In this document: positions 1-6,842 of the stretch, piece after piece
Numbering within the stretch: position 1 is the stretch's first letter
Layout: every line of letters starts with the position of its first letter
Source: Dictyocoela muelleri
Lineage: Eukaryota > Microsporidia
Length of the DNA: 11,595 bases
NCBI GenBank assembly: GCA_016256075.1
Contig: SDVU01000648.1
Span: forward strand, 1-11,595
Direction of reading: 5' to 3'
The notes under the pieces: model-generated
What the model was told of the DNA's origin: nothing
What the model saw: the letters and a program-made list of their open reading frames with translations, nothing else
The model's database searches: none
Translations under genes and position numbers: made by a program

Positions 1-12
1 TTTATTAAAGAG

Positions 13-85
13 TGACGTCAGCGGGATTCGAACCACGATACTTAAATTTTACATTCAAGAGTATTAACCACTGAGCTTCCTGGCC
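13..85 (-). pseudogene. tRNA-like sequence with intact A and B boxes (decayed tRNA or tRNA-derived SINE head)
   Basis: Read on the minus strand, this 73-nt stretch has a perfect B box (GGTTCGAATCC, plus positions 24-34) and a good A box (AAGCTCAGTGGTT, plus 66-78) at the spacing of a nuclear tRNA. The rest folds poorly. The two acceptor strands pair only in the outermost few bases, the D stem lacks its partner, the T stem is one base short, and the anticodon stem (CTTGA with TTAAG) encloses an enlarged loop containing GTA. The GTA in the loop hints at a tRNA-Tyr origin, but this is weak. Intact RNA polymerase III promoter boxes with a broken fold fit a tRNA pseudogene or the head of a tRNA-derived SINE. 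The window ends 12 bases past its 3' end, so a SINE body cannot be checked. It should not be counted as a working tRNA. Confidence 0.55.
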
Positions 86-185
86 ATTCAAAATTGTAAA
101 AGAAAATATAATTCCTCAAAATATTTTTGTAATTTTTTTATTTTTATCTTGATGTAAATTTTTCCTGATTTTAAATTATTTATTT

Positions 186-905
186 TTAATATAATACGAT
201 ATCTTCATTTTTTAATAAATCTAAAACTTTAGCTAAATTTGTATTTTTTCGTGAAGTTTTGGAATTCAAGTATCTGTGATAAGCCACACTGCTATTAGTT
301 GTGCTTGGTATGTCATTTATAATTCTATAGTAGACACTCCAAATTTTTCTTTCTTTATTTTTAGTTTTTGTAAATAAGAATTTTTTTATGAAAAAATCTG
401 TAATTAAATCATATGAACAATTTTCTCGTTTTAGTTTTTAAATCTTTTTATATTCAGTGTCAATTCTATTAATAGGTCAGATCTAGCAATATTAGATATT
501 TAACATATTTTTTAAAATTTAAATCACTAATATAAACATAAATTATACCATTTTCATTCATAAATTTTACGAATATTTGATTAAAATATAAATTACAGCA
601 ATTAATCCTGGTATTTTATAAAAATATGTATTATCATGATGTAAATAGTCATTTCATGATCAGTAATGACCATTTATAGCTCACGACCTATAACGAAAAG
701 CATCTTTTTAAACAAATTTTCGTAAGCAATTTGTGTTTCTGATTTCATGATGACATAAACTAATGGTATTGGGTTTTCAAAAAAAAAATTAGTGGCTTTT
801 TTATGAATATTTGTAAAATTTTTAGGAAGCTATAAAAAGTTCTATAAGCTAACCAAATTTCGCATTTTTAAAAATTTAAAAATTTTTATCGGTCTAAAAC
901 AACAG
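186..905 (-). pseudogene. MULE (Mutator-like) transposase, broken remnant of the catalytic half
   Basis: Minus-strand translation shows the conserved blocks of a MULE transposase in the right order. First is CEIWLAYRTFYSF (about 825-864), matching the family's WxADGTF block, whose first catalytic Asp is replaced by Tyr. Next, about 690-778, comes PLVYVIMKSETQIAYENLF. VITDHEM (649-669) keeps the second catalytic Asp. CCNLYFNQ (about 577-600) matches the GCxFHxxQ zinc/His block but has lost its His. Last is the C-terminal TNN/HR block, seen as IPSTTNSSVAYHRYLN (about 265-310), followed by NTNLAKVLDLLKNE and a stop at 186-188. These pieces lie in different frames. A stop precedes the VITDHEM block and another interrupts the stretch near 440, so the gene is dead. 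The N-terminal zinc-finger half is not recognisable in 905-1340. No terminal inverted repeats or 9-bp target duplication were found. The family call rests on motif recognition rather than a search. Confidence 0.72.
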
Positions 906-1247
906 AAATCCATTTTGATTGTATTCTTCTGATTCAAATTTAATTGTAGTATATTGTCGAATTTAAATTTTTGAGATTCTAAAATTTTATGAAATTATTT
1001 TCGGATCAATGCCCAAAATTTCTCCACAGAGTCATCAAGACCAAAATTTTATTTCATAATAATTACAAAAATATATGAGAAAAAAATAAATTAATGTATA
1101 TAAATAAACTATAAAAATAAAAAATTTGGATAAAGGCCCAGGATTTACTTCGTGGTTAATTTATGGTCTTTATACGAGTTTAAGCACATTTTTGTATATT
1201 TATAAATCTTAAAATTTGCATAAAGGGTTATTTTTTTTATTTAAAAA

Positions 1248-1286
1248 TTTCTGTAGGAATTTGTTCAGATAAAACGCCTACAGAAA
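1248..1286. repeat. Perfect 10-bp inverted repeat (hairpin 1)
   Basis: TTTCTGTAGG (1248-1257) and its exact reverse complement CCTACAGAAA (1277-1286) enclose a 19-base loop. It lies 7 bases from a second perfect 10-bp hairpin. No gene abuts it, so a transcription terminator role cannot be argued. It could be a remnant of transposon termini. Confidence 0.6.
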
Positions 1287-1293
1287 TAATCCC

Positions 1294-1316
1294 GAAAAAT
1301 GCCCATGGCATTTTTC
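1294..1316. repeat. Perfect 10-bp palindrome with 3-base loop (hairpin 2)
   Basis: GAAAAATGCC (1294-1303) and GGCATTTTTC (1307-1316) pair fully around a CAT loop. This is one of the most GC-containing short motifs in a region that is otherwise almost all A and T. Function unknown. Confidence 0.65.
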
Positions 1317-1949
1317 TTGATTGGGCACATACACAACTAATCGAATACCATTTGTATATTAGGATTTATCTAAGACCTCATCAGATATACATCACATATT
1401 TAACTTTATTTTATATTGTATATCCATAGTTTTTACCGCTTAATGTCATTTATAATTAGCTATTTAAGTTAATTACATCATTCGCCTTAGATTATTAATT
1501 CTACATTTTAGATGGCAAAGAAATAAAAGGATTTTTTTTAAATACGTGAAAATATTACATATTATTTATTCATTTTATTGTCGCGCGCATCTAGCTAGTT
1601 TAATCTAAAATGCGAAGAGATCGAATTCTTCGTGGTGTAATTATTTTGTTTTATTTTATAATTTAAAATATTAAATTTTTATTTTTTATTTTTTATTTTT
1701 AACTTTTATATTTTTAATTTCCATTTTTAAAAATAATTTTTAATTTTAATTTTTAGTTTTGTAAAATAAAACAAAATATATAATTTATAATAATAAAAAG
1801 TTTTACTTTATTAAAATCCTGATAAACCAAATTTTCAATCCAACTTATCATATGACTATAATACCAGATTAAAAGAAATTCCGACTTTGTAAAACGTTCT
1901 AAATGATACAAATAAGAGCGTTCCTATCTGTTAAATTTCAATGTTGTCA

Positions 1950-2505
1950 TTTACAATACTAGAAAAGACAATAACTCTTCTATAAGATTGCTATTGAGTA
2001 TATAATGGCAAAAATTTTATAATGTCATTTCTTTCACACGGCTATTCTCATCAGAAGCTGGTCTTGTAATAGACGCATTATTCATAACAATAAATTAAGA
2101 AATGTTCGGTTTATGTATCGACAACTGTGATATAATGACTAACAGTACATCGTCTGACTTGAAACTACCGTTTTATAGTCCATAAGCTTAAAACATAAAG
2201 TGTAAAAACGTATAATACAGAAATGCTGATAACTTTCAATTGGACACAGTTTTAAAACATTTTGTGTTTTTTCGGTGAAGGTTAATATTTTGATATGAAT
2301 GTAGATTAAATCCCGTTTCATCGATTGGAATAATTTGATTGTCATTTATTAAAATAATTGAGCTTCCATATAAGACTCTAATATTTTTGTTTTTATTAAT
2401 GTTTCTATTTAATTGAACAAATTTAAGGTATTTTTTTTTATATCCTTTTTTTACAATTCTACAAACAGTCGATTGAAAATAAAATCCGTTCTTATTTTTT
2501 TTTAT
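1950..2505 (-). pseudogene. Tc1/mariner (IS630-type) transposase, broken remnant
   Basis: One minus-strand frame carries the family's landmarks throughout. STVCRIVKKGYKKKYL (about 2420-2485) matches the end of the DNA-binding region before the catalytic domain. IPIDETGFNLHSYQN (about 2290-2330, Asp codon 2320-2322) contains the first catalytic Asp. FIVMNNASI (2072-2093) matches the VMDNASIH block with its catalytic Asp changed to Asn (codon 2080-2082). NLIEELLSF (1963-1989, Glu codon 1978-1980) matches LNPIEExF with the third catalytic residue. About 33 residues separate the second and third sites, close to the DD34E spacing of the family. All blocks share one frame, interrupted by about seven stop codons, so decay here was mainly by substitution. 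A possible N-terminal helix-turn-helix (AEKIIEIDVEERDAINKV, about 2795-2855) lies upstream in another frame, which would extend the gene to about 2870. No terminal inverted repeats flanked by TA were found. A 68-codon open frame at 2139-2345 on the same strand is an out-of-frame shadow of this gene. Confidence 0.8.
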
Positions 2506-2924
2506 TAAACATCATAAAATTTTAACAAGCTTGCTGCAGTAGATTAAACTCAAAAGCGAATGTTATACAATGTTATTTAAATGATATATTTTTTTTATTT
2601 AAAGATTTTCTTACTCCTGCAGACTTAAACAGATACAGTTTGTTTAAATCACCAATTAGGTATATTTTAAGAGGCTGTTTTAAGGCACTTTATTTCATTT
2701 TCAAGATAAGTAGCATGTTTTTAAATGAAACATGATTTTTTTCAGTCTTATAAAAACTTAGGCTATATTTCTGGGGATCAGTTTTTTTTTACTTTATTTA
2801 TTGCATCGCGTTCTTCAACATCGATTTCAATAATCTTTTCTGCCTTGGATATCTATCGCCTGATAAAAAACTCATCTTTAGGGGTTGAAAATATTTAAAT
2901 AAATATCTTTGGTAAATAATAATG

Positions 2925-3012
2925 AAAGATGGTGTCAATAAAAATAAAAGATGTCGTCAATAATAATAAAATATAGTGTCAATAAAAATAAAAGATGATG
3001 TCAATAATAAAA
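2925..3012. repeat. Tandem array, four units with an exact 22-bp period
   Basis: The motif GTCAATA recurs at 2934, 2956, 2978 and 3000, a spacing of exactly 22 bases. Units are of the form AAAAGATGNTGTCAATAATAAT. The sequence differs from the 22-bp repeats of the neighbouring foldback arm, which begins about 70 bp downstream, but the period is the same. No coding potential. Confidence 0.75.
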
Positions 3013-3079
3013 TGAAAAAGGTCTGTATAATAAAATATTATTAAAAAGACTTACTCTAGACGTATTTATAAAAAACTAA

Positions 3080-3430
3080 GGGTATTACAACGTTTTTCAT
3101 ATTAAAAAACTCATTTTGTAAGTTATAAAAACCCTTTTGAATACTTATACTACACTTTTTTCAAAGTTATAAAACCTTTTTTTGCAAGTAATAAAACACT
3201 TTTCGGATACTTAACAAATCGTTTCTGAAAAATTATAAAAACTTTTTTGCTAACTTATAATACCCTTTATTTTAAAGTTGTAGACCTTAACTTTTATGTT
3301 ATAGACACATTTTTTTAAAGTTTTAGACCCATCTCTTTATAGTTAAAGACCCATTTCTTTCAAAGTTAATGCTTAATTTATTTAAGACATATACACATAT
3401 TTTTTAGAGTTATAGAGACATTTTGCCAGA
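3080..3430 (-). repeat. Left foldback arm: about 15 units of a 22-bp tandem repeat
   Basis: The core GTTATARAM recurs near 3122, 3144, 3166, 3188, 3210, 3232, 3254, 3277, 3298, 3320, 3342, 3365, 3387 and 3409, holding a 22-bp spacing over about 300 bp even where the units have diverged. Outer units contain TTATAAAACCCTTTTG; units inward of about 3277 change to TTATAGACACATTTTTTT. It is inverted relative to the right arm. Confidence 0.82.
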
Positions 3431-3465
3431 GTTATCGATGATCTGCGAAAATTCGCATCGATTAA
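3431..3465 (-). repeat. Junction motif copy 1 (ATCGATGCGAATT...GCAGATCAT type)
   Basis: Its reverse complement begins AATCGATGCGAATTTTCGCA and matches copies at 4070-4100 and 6811-6842. The motif is itself hairpin-like (TGCGAA-AA-TTCGCA inside ATCGAT ends). It sits where the 22-bp arm stops, marking the inner edge of the left arm. Confidence 0.75.
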
Positions 3466-3477
3466 CTATTAAAATTT

Positions 3478-4066
3478 TTTATTACCCCCTTATTTTTAAC
3501 CACATTGCTCGTCACATTTTTTTGACCCTTATTTTTCTACCCTTATTTCTTGAAACTTATTTTTTTCCCCTAATTTTTTGCCATTAATTTTTTAACATTA
3601 TTTTTTTTACCTTTATTTTTGGACATTTTTTTTATCTCTTATTTTAACTTTATTTTTAACTCTTATTTTACGAACCCGTTTTTTAACCCCTATTTACCGA
3701 AACCTATTATTTAACCACCATTTTTTTGAACATTTCCTTTATAACCTTTTTTAAACCCTGTTTTTTTTTTTGACACTTTATTCTTAAAATTTTTTTTTAA
3801 TTTCTTTTTGACCATTTTTTACCAAAAATTAATAATAAGTAATAGTAAAAAAAAGGTAAAAAAAGACTGAAATATAAGGATAAAAAATAAGAATAAAAAA
3901 ATATAGGTTTAAAATAAGGTCTAAGAAATAAAGGCGAAAAGGGGTCAAAAAATTAGGGATAAAAAATAAGTTTCAAGAAATAATGTTCAAGAAATAGGAG
4001 TCAAAAATAAATAAGTGACGAGAAATAGGGGTTAAAAAATAATGGGTACTAAATAACAATAAATAT
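3478..4066. repeat. Long imperfect palindrome of short CCTTATTTTT-type repeats
   Basis: The left half (3478 to about 3815) is a run of degenerate units such as ACCCTTATTTTTC spaced about 11 to 15 bases, pyrimidine-rich on the plus strand. The right half (about 3835-4066) is made of the reverse complement (AAAAATAAGGGG type), purine-rich. The symmetry centre lies near 3815-3835, and the two halves are bounded by inverted copies of the junction motif. The halves are only loosely identical, so the symmetry is one of repeat type and strand composition more than base by base. A structure of this kind could extrude as a cruciform. No coding potential. Confidence 0.7.
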
Positions 4067-4069
4067 TAT

Positions 4070-4100
4070 ATCGATGCGAATTTCGCAGATCATCTATAAC
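4070..4100 (+). repeat. Junction motif copy 2
   Basis: ATCGATGCGAATTTCGCAG, followed by ATCATCTATAAC, is the inverted partner of the copy at 3431-3465 and is in direct orientation with the copy at 6811-6842. It is followed by about one and a half units of the 22-bp repeat (TCTAGCAAAATGTGTCTATAA, to about 4135), as at the right arm. Confidence 0.78.
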
Positions 4101-4138
4101 TCTAGCAAAATGTGTCTATAACACTAAAAATATATGCA

Positions 4139-4180
4139 CGTGGTTTTTATCGCAAAAACGGTTTTTAGCGCCAAATTTTT
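4139..4180 (-). repeat. GCGC-rich inner repeat, left copy
   Basis: On the minus strand this reads GGCGCTAAAAACCGTTTTTG followed by CGATAAAAACC, about two units of an 18-bp repeat. It matches, in inverted orientation, the array at 6738-6799. Isolated CpG- and GCGC-containing islands stand out against the surrounding AT-rich DNA. Confidence 0.7.
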
Positions 4181-4504
4181 TTAACTTCAAAATGAAATAT
4201 CTAATCATAAAAAGAGAGAAAAAAAATTTTTAAAAATTATTTAGGTGTTTAAAGACGGCAAAAAAAATTGAATCGGTAATATATGATTGTTATAAATATT
4301 ATATTTTCATTAAATAACAATAATGTCAAATATATTATGATTTTACTATAAAATCTTGTTTACAAAGTTTTTTTTGTATAAAAACATCGTACCTTTTCAG
4401 CTACTTTAAAAAAAAATAATTACATTACAAACAAAAAAGAGGTGTTTATATAAAATGTATAGCGCGAATACCGTGTTTATTCAGACAATACTATCACTAA
4501 TAAT
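4181..4504. other. Inner loop of the foldback, left of the hAT insertion
   Basis: AT-rich with no recognisable gene or repeat on either strand. It ends at 4504 with the 8-base copy CTAATAAT (4497-4504), the left target-site duplication of the hAT element. Together with 6441-6737 it formed one continuous segment before that insertion. Confidence 0.5.
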
Positions 4505-4524
4505 TAGGGCTCGGATAAAAGAGC
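4505..4524 (+). repeat. hAT terminal inverted repeat, left
   Basis: TAGGGCTCGGATAAAAGAGC pairs with 6413-6432 at 19 of 20 positions. The preceding 8 bases are the target-site duplication. Confidence 0.93.
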
Positions 4525-4575
4525 GGTTTTTTTATTTTTATAAAAGAAATATTTGCTCCAATAAATGAATTTTGC

Positions 4576-4635
4576 TCATAAAATTTAGAACCAACTCCCA
4601 AAATTTAGAACCCACTTCTAAATTTAGAACCCACC
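4576..4635 (+). repeat. hAT subterminal repeats, left: three 20-bp units
   Basis: Three consecutive units of exactly 20 bases (4576-4595, 4596-4615, 4616-4635) are of the form TCCCAAAATTTAGAACCCAC. They begin about 70 bp inside the left end. hAT transposases are known to bind short repeated subterminal motifs, and the BED-type zinc finger of the encoded protein is the likely partner. The core TCCCAAA is shared with the six units at the right end, in the same orientation. Confidence 0.82.
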
Positions 4636-4691
4636 TCCAGAAAAAAATAGTTAAAATTATTGCTCTTAACTTTATAATAAAAAATGATTCG

Positions 4692-4701
4692 TATATAAAA
4701 G
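4692..4701 (+). promoter_or_regulatory. Possible TATA box of the hAT transposase gene
   Basis: TATATAAAAG lies about 50 bases upstream of the transposase ATG at 4752, a plausible position for a core promoter with a short leader. The surroundings are so AT-rich that chance matches are common; the flanking G's make this one slightly better than background. Confidence 0.4.
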
Positions 4702-4751
4702 GCTTTAGATTTTTTTTTCATTATATTTTCTTTCAGTAAATCTTACCCCAA

Positions 4752-6147
4752 ATGAATAATGAATCCGAAAATCTTAAAGAATCTGTCGAAAAGATTCTCC
4801 AAGATAACCCATATCTAACCGCGAATAATGAAAGCATCTTTTGTTCTTTGTGTCAGAAAAAATTGACCTTAAAACCAGGCAGAGGCCTATTCAATATAAA
4901 GAGACATTTTTTATCCTATGGGCATACCAGAAGAACGGCTGCGCCTTTTAGTGATTCTATAGAAAGTAATACGCCGATAGAGAACAATAAGATGTTCCAA
5001 TATGGATTGATAGAACTTTTTACCGGATTGAACATTCCTCTCAGTAAAATAGACAGTAATATTTTCAAAACTTTTGCAGAAAAGTTTCTTCCGTTTTCTA
5101 TATACTCGTCTTCTTACTACATAAAAACATCCTTACCGTAACTATATCAAAAGAAGTATCTTGAAGCTAAAAATAGATTCTATGGCAAAGACTTTTATAT
5201 GATTTTTGATGAAACAACTGATTCAACAGGAAGGAACATCTTATGTGTCCTTATAGGTATATGTGGAAATGAAAGAAAAGAAGAGTGCTTACTGGTTAAA
5301 ACCGTGAGTCTTATAGATACCTCGAGTTCTTCTTTAAATAGAGAGATTTTGAAGAGCTTGTATGATTTCATTGGCCTTAGTTTGATCATAAAAGATCAGA
5401 TTGATTATATCAGACTAAGCTGCATCAGCTAAATGTACAGGAAAATTGCTGAAGAAACTTTTTCAAACTAAAACATGTAACATGTCTTTGTCATGCTTTG
5501 CACAATGTCTCTGAAAAAATTGGAGATAAAAGCCTGAGAGTTAACAAGATTATTTCAGTCCTAAAGAAGTTGCTAGTGAAGAATAATGTGAATAAGAAAA
5601 TATATAAAGAAATAGTCAATGTTCCCCTAACAAAGTTTCCGATCCACATTAGGTAGGGAACATGGATATCGTTTGCTGTGTACTTATACGAAAATTTTCA
5701 AGCTATAGGACTTTTTAGAACCGTCACGGACATTAAATGTGGTACAAAGTTTTTTAGGTATTTAACTCTGTGGAATTCGAAGTTGAATTTCGATTTGTTC
5801 AGAATTATTCTTTTCTTCCAACTAAGATTGAAGCATTAGAAAGCTCTTTGCTCAGTACAGAGTCGCAAATAAAGATTTTAAACTATTGCTTAGAAAAATG
5901 TCACAATGATGGGTTTTTAAAAGCATACCTCGATGCTTCTCTATTGAAGAATCCAGATATTCAATATTTCCTAAATTTTAATGAGATGAGAGCTAAAAGA
6001 AAAGGCAAAATCTTTAATTTTATCACACTAAACAGTGCTTCGGTAGAGAGAGCCTTCTCTTCATACAGAAACATATTTTCAGATAAGAGACAATCTTTTA
6101 AGGTAGAAAACCTTGATAAACTAATGTTTCTTCATTTTAATAAATAA
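4752..6147 (+). pseudogene. hAT transposase with BED-type zinc finger, broken in several places
   Basis: The start is the ATG at 4752. Residues 31-58 form a BED-type zinc finger (CSLC then HFLSYGH, ligands C31, C34, H52, H58). It is followed by a segment like hAT proteins of the ZBED/CGGBP1 type (MFQYGLIELFTGLNIPLSKI). The RNase H-like core shows FDETTD (Asp codon 5208-5210), LIISD with the second Asp near 5413, the CxxH block HVTCLCHALHN (about 5474-5506) and the R-W-GTW block near 5651. The C-terminal dimerisation block is NSASVERAFSSYRNIF (about 6030-6080), with the end at TAA 6145-6147. The total is about 465 codons, short but plausible for hAT. Damage: TAA at 5139-5141; a frame change near 5395-5410 with TAA at 5416-5418; a frame change near 5460; TAG in place of the conserved Trp at 5654-5656; and a frame change near 5750. 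Open pieces are 4752-5141, 5142-5432 and about 5758-6147. It would cut and paste its own element by binding the terminal and subterminal repeats, but cannot yield a full protein as it stands. Confidence 0.93.
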
Positions 6148-6240
6148 TTTATCTTCTATTTAACTTAAATTTATTTTTTTAATTGAAAAAATAGATTCTT
6201 TTAATTTTTATAGAATAATATGCCCCTTAATATTTTTTTA

Positions 6241-6360
6241 CACCCAAATAAATTTTTCCTCTCCCAAATAAATTTTTTTACTTCCAAATTATTTTTCTAC
6301 TCCCAAATAAATTTTTGCAGTCTCAAATCATTTTTTCCACTCCCAAATCACTCCAAAAAC
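6241..6360 (+). repeat. hAT subterminal repeats, right: six 20-bp units
   Basis: Six consecutive units of 20 bases, starting near 6241, 6261, 6281, 6301, 6321 and 6341, are of the form CTCCCAAATAAATTTTTNNA. The conserved core TCCCAAA matches the left-end units in direct rather than inverted orientation. Degenerate outer bases and a held period suggest binding sites kept on the same helical face. Short open frames across here (6220-6554) are by-products of the repeat. Confidence 0.82.
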
Positions 6361-6412
6361 TCAAAAAACTCTTTTTTACTCCATATTTTCAATTACAGAG
6401 ACAATTTTCACT

Positions 6413-6432
6413 GCTCTTTTATCCGAGCCATA
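6413..6432 (-). repeat. hAT terminal inverted repeat, right
   Basis: Reverse complement TATGGCTCGGATAAAAGAGC, one mismatch to the left end. It is followed directly by CTAATGAT (6433-6440), the right target-site duplication. Confidence 0.93.
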
Positions 6433-6440
6433 CTAATGAT

Positions 6441-6737
6441 AGCATAATCTTTTTTAAAATAATATGTATTAATTTGTTGATGCGATATCTAAATTGTGTT
6501 ATTTATACAAAAATGAGAAATAGGGACTTTATTTATCTTAATCACTTATATTAACCTTTATAATAATGTCGATAGGCCTTATTATGTATATTTAAAAAAA
6601 TACTATGAATGTAGAGATTTACAAATTTAAATTGAAAAGAAAGTGATACTATGGGCTTTTTTTGTTTACATGAATATAAAAAGGCTACAATTGACATTTA
6701 ATATAAACATTTTGTTAAAAATTTGATTAAATGTAAG
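6441..6737. other. Inner loop of the foldback, right of the hAT insertion
   Basis: AT-rich, with no recognisable gene. I found no convincing inverted match to 4181-4504, so the central loop appears to be single-copy sequence rather than part of the arms. Confidence 0.45.
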
Positions 6738-6799
6738 ATTTTGACGCTAAAAACCATTTTTGCGCTAAAAGCCGCTTTTGCGCTCAAGCGAAAAGGCGT
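6738..6799 (+). repeat. GCGC-rich inner repeat, right copy
   Basis: About three units of an 18 to 20-bp repeat: GACGCTAAAAACCATTTTT, GCGCTAAAAGCCGCTTTT and GCGCTCAAGCGAAAAGGCG. It is inverted relative to 4139-4180 and lies immediately inside the right junction motif. Each unit is partly self-complementary (AAAACCGTTTT). Confidence 0.72.
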
Positions 6800-6810
6800 T
6801 ATAAATAGTT

Positions 6811-6842
6811 AATCGATCCGAATTATGTAGATCATTTATAAC
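6811..6842 (+). repeat. Junction motif copy 3
   Basis: AATCGATCCGAATTATGTAG followed by ATCATTTATAAC is a diverged direct copy of 4070-4100, and both run on into CTCTRGMAAAATGTGTCTATA of the 22-bp repeat. It marks the inner edge of the right arm. Confidence 0.75.

Larger units (their letters stand above)
1000..1900. other. AT-rich stretch without a recognisable gene
   Basis: No reading frame of useful length or recognisable motif is visible on either strand. The interval holds two adjacent hairpins (1248-1316, listed separately). Around 1640-1760 is a low-complexity run of TTTTTATTTTTTATTT type, and at 1613-1632 a small inverted repeat (CGAAGA...TCTTCG). It may contain the lost N-terminal part of the MULE gene on its left side and the 3' terminus of the mariner element on its right, but neither can be shown. 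Confidence 0.5.
4505..6432 (+). mobile_element. hAT-family DNA transposon, complete termini, broken transposase
   Basis: The element is 1,928 bp. Its ends are 20-bp inverted repeats, TAGGGCTCGGATAAAAGAGC at 4505-4524 and the reverse complement of TATGGCTCGGATAAAAGAGC at 6413-6432, differing at one base. It is flanked by 8-bp direct copies, CTAATAAT (4497-4504) and CTAATGAT (6433-6440), also one mismatch apart. TIRs starting YA-GGG-like and an 8-bp duplication are diagnostic of hAT elements. Between the ends lie subterminal 20-bp repeats on both sides and one transposase gene on the plus strand. Near-identical termini and target duplication suggest a relatively recent insertion. The transposase breaks make it non-autonomous, though the ends could still be recognised in trans by a related active copy. 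It sits in the loop of the foldback element and therefore inserted after it. Confidence 0.95.

Noticed and set aside
13-85. Functional tRNA gene
   Set aside because: The acceptor and D stems do not pair and the anticodon loop is enlarged; only the promoter boxes are intact.
642-676. 12-bp inverted repeat TAAATAGTCATT / AATGACCATTTA
   Set aside because: It falls across the VITDHEM block of the MULE coding remains and has one mismatch; coincidence in coding-derived AT-rich DNA is the simplest reading.
1294-1316. Rho-independent terminator
   Set aside because: The stem ends in a T run, but no gene lies upstream on either strand and the composition is eukaryotic.
2139-2345. 68-codon minus-strand open frame starting with ATG
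   Set aside because: It is an out-of-frame shadow of the Tc1/mariner remnant; the adjacent frame carries the DETGFNLH block.
3080-3430. Telomeric or centromeric satellite
   Set aside because: The array is short, degenerate and has an inverted mirror-ordered partner at 6843-7183. That fits element arms better than a chromosomal satellite, though the genome context is unknown.
5195-5389. 64-codon minus-strand open frame
   Set aside because: It is antisense to the hAT transposase core, which has clear family motifs on the plus strand.
6220-6554. Two overlapping plus-strand open frames of 75 and 79 codons
   Set aside because: They are read through the 20-bp subterminal repeats and the hAT terminus; composition is repetitive Phe/Ser/Asn and there is no domain.
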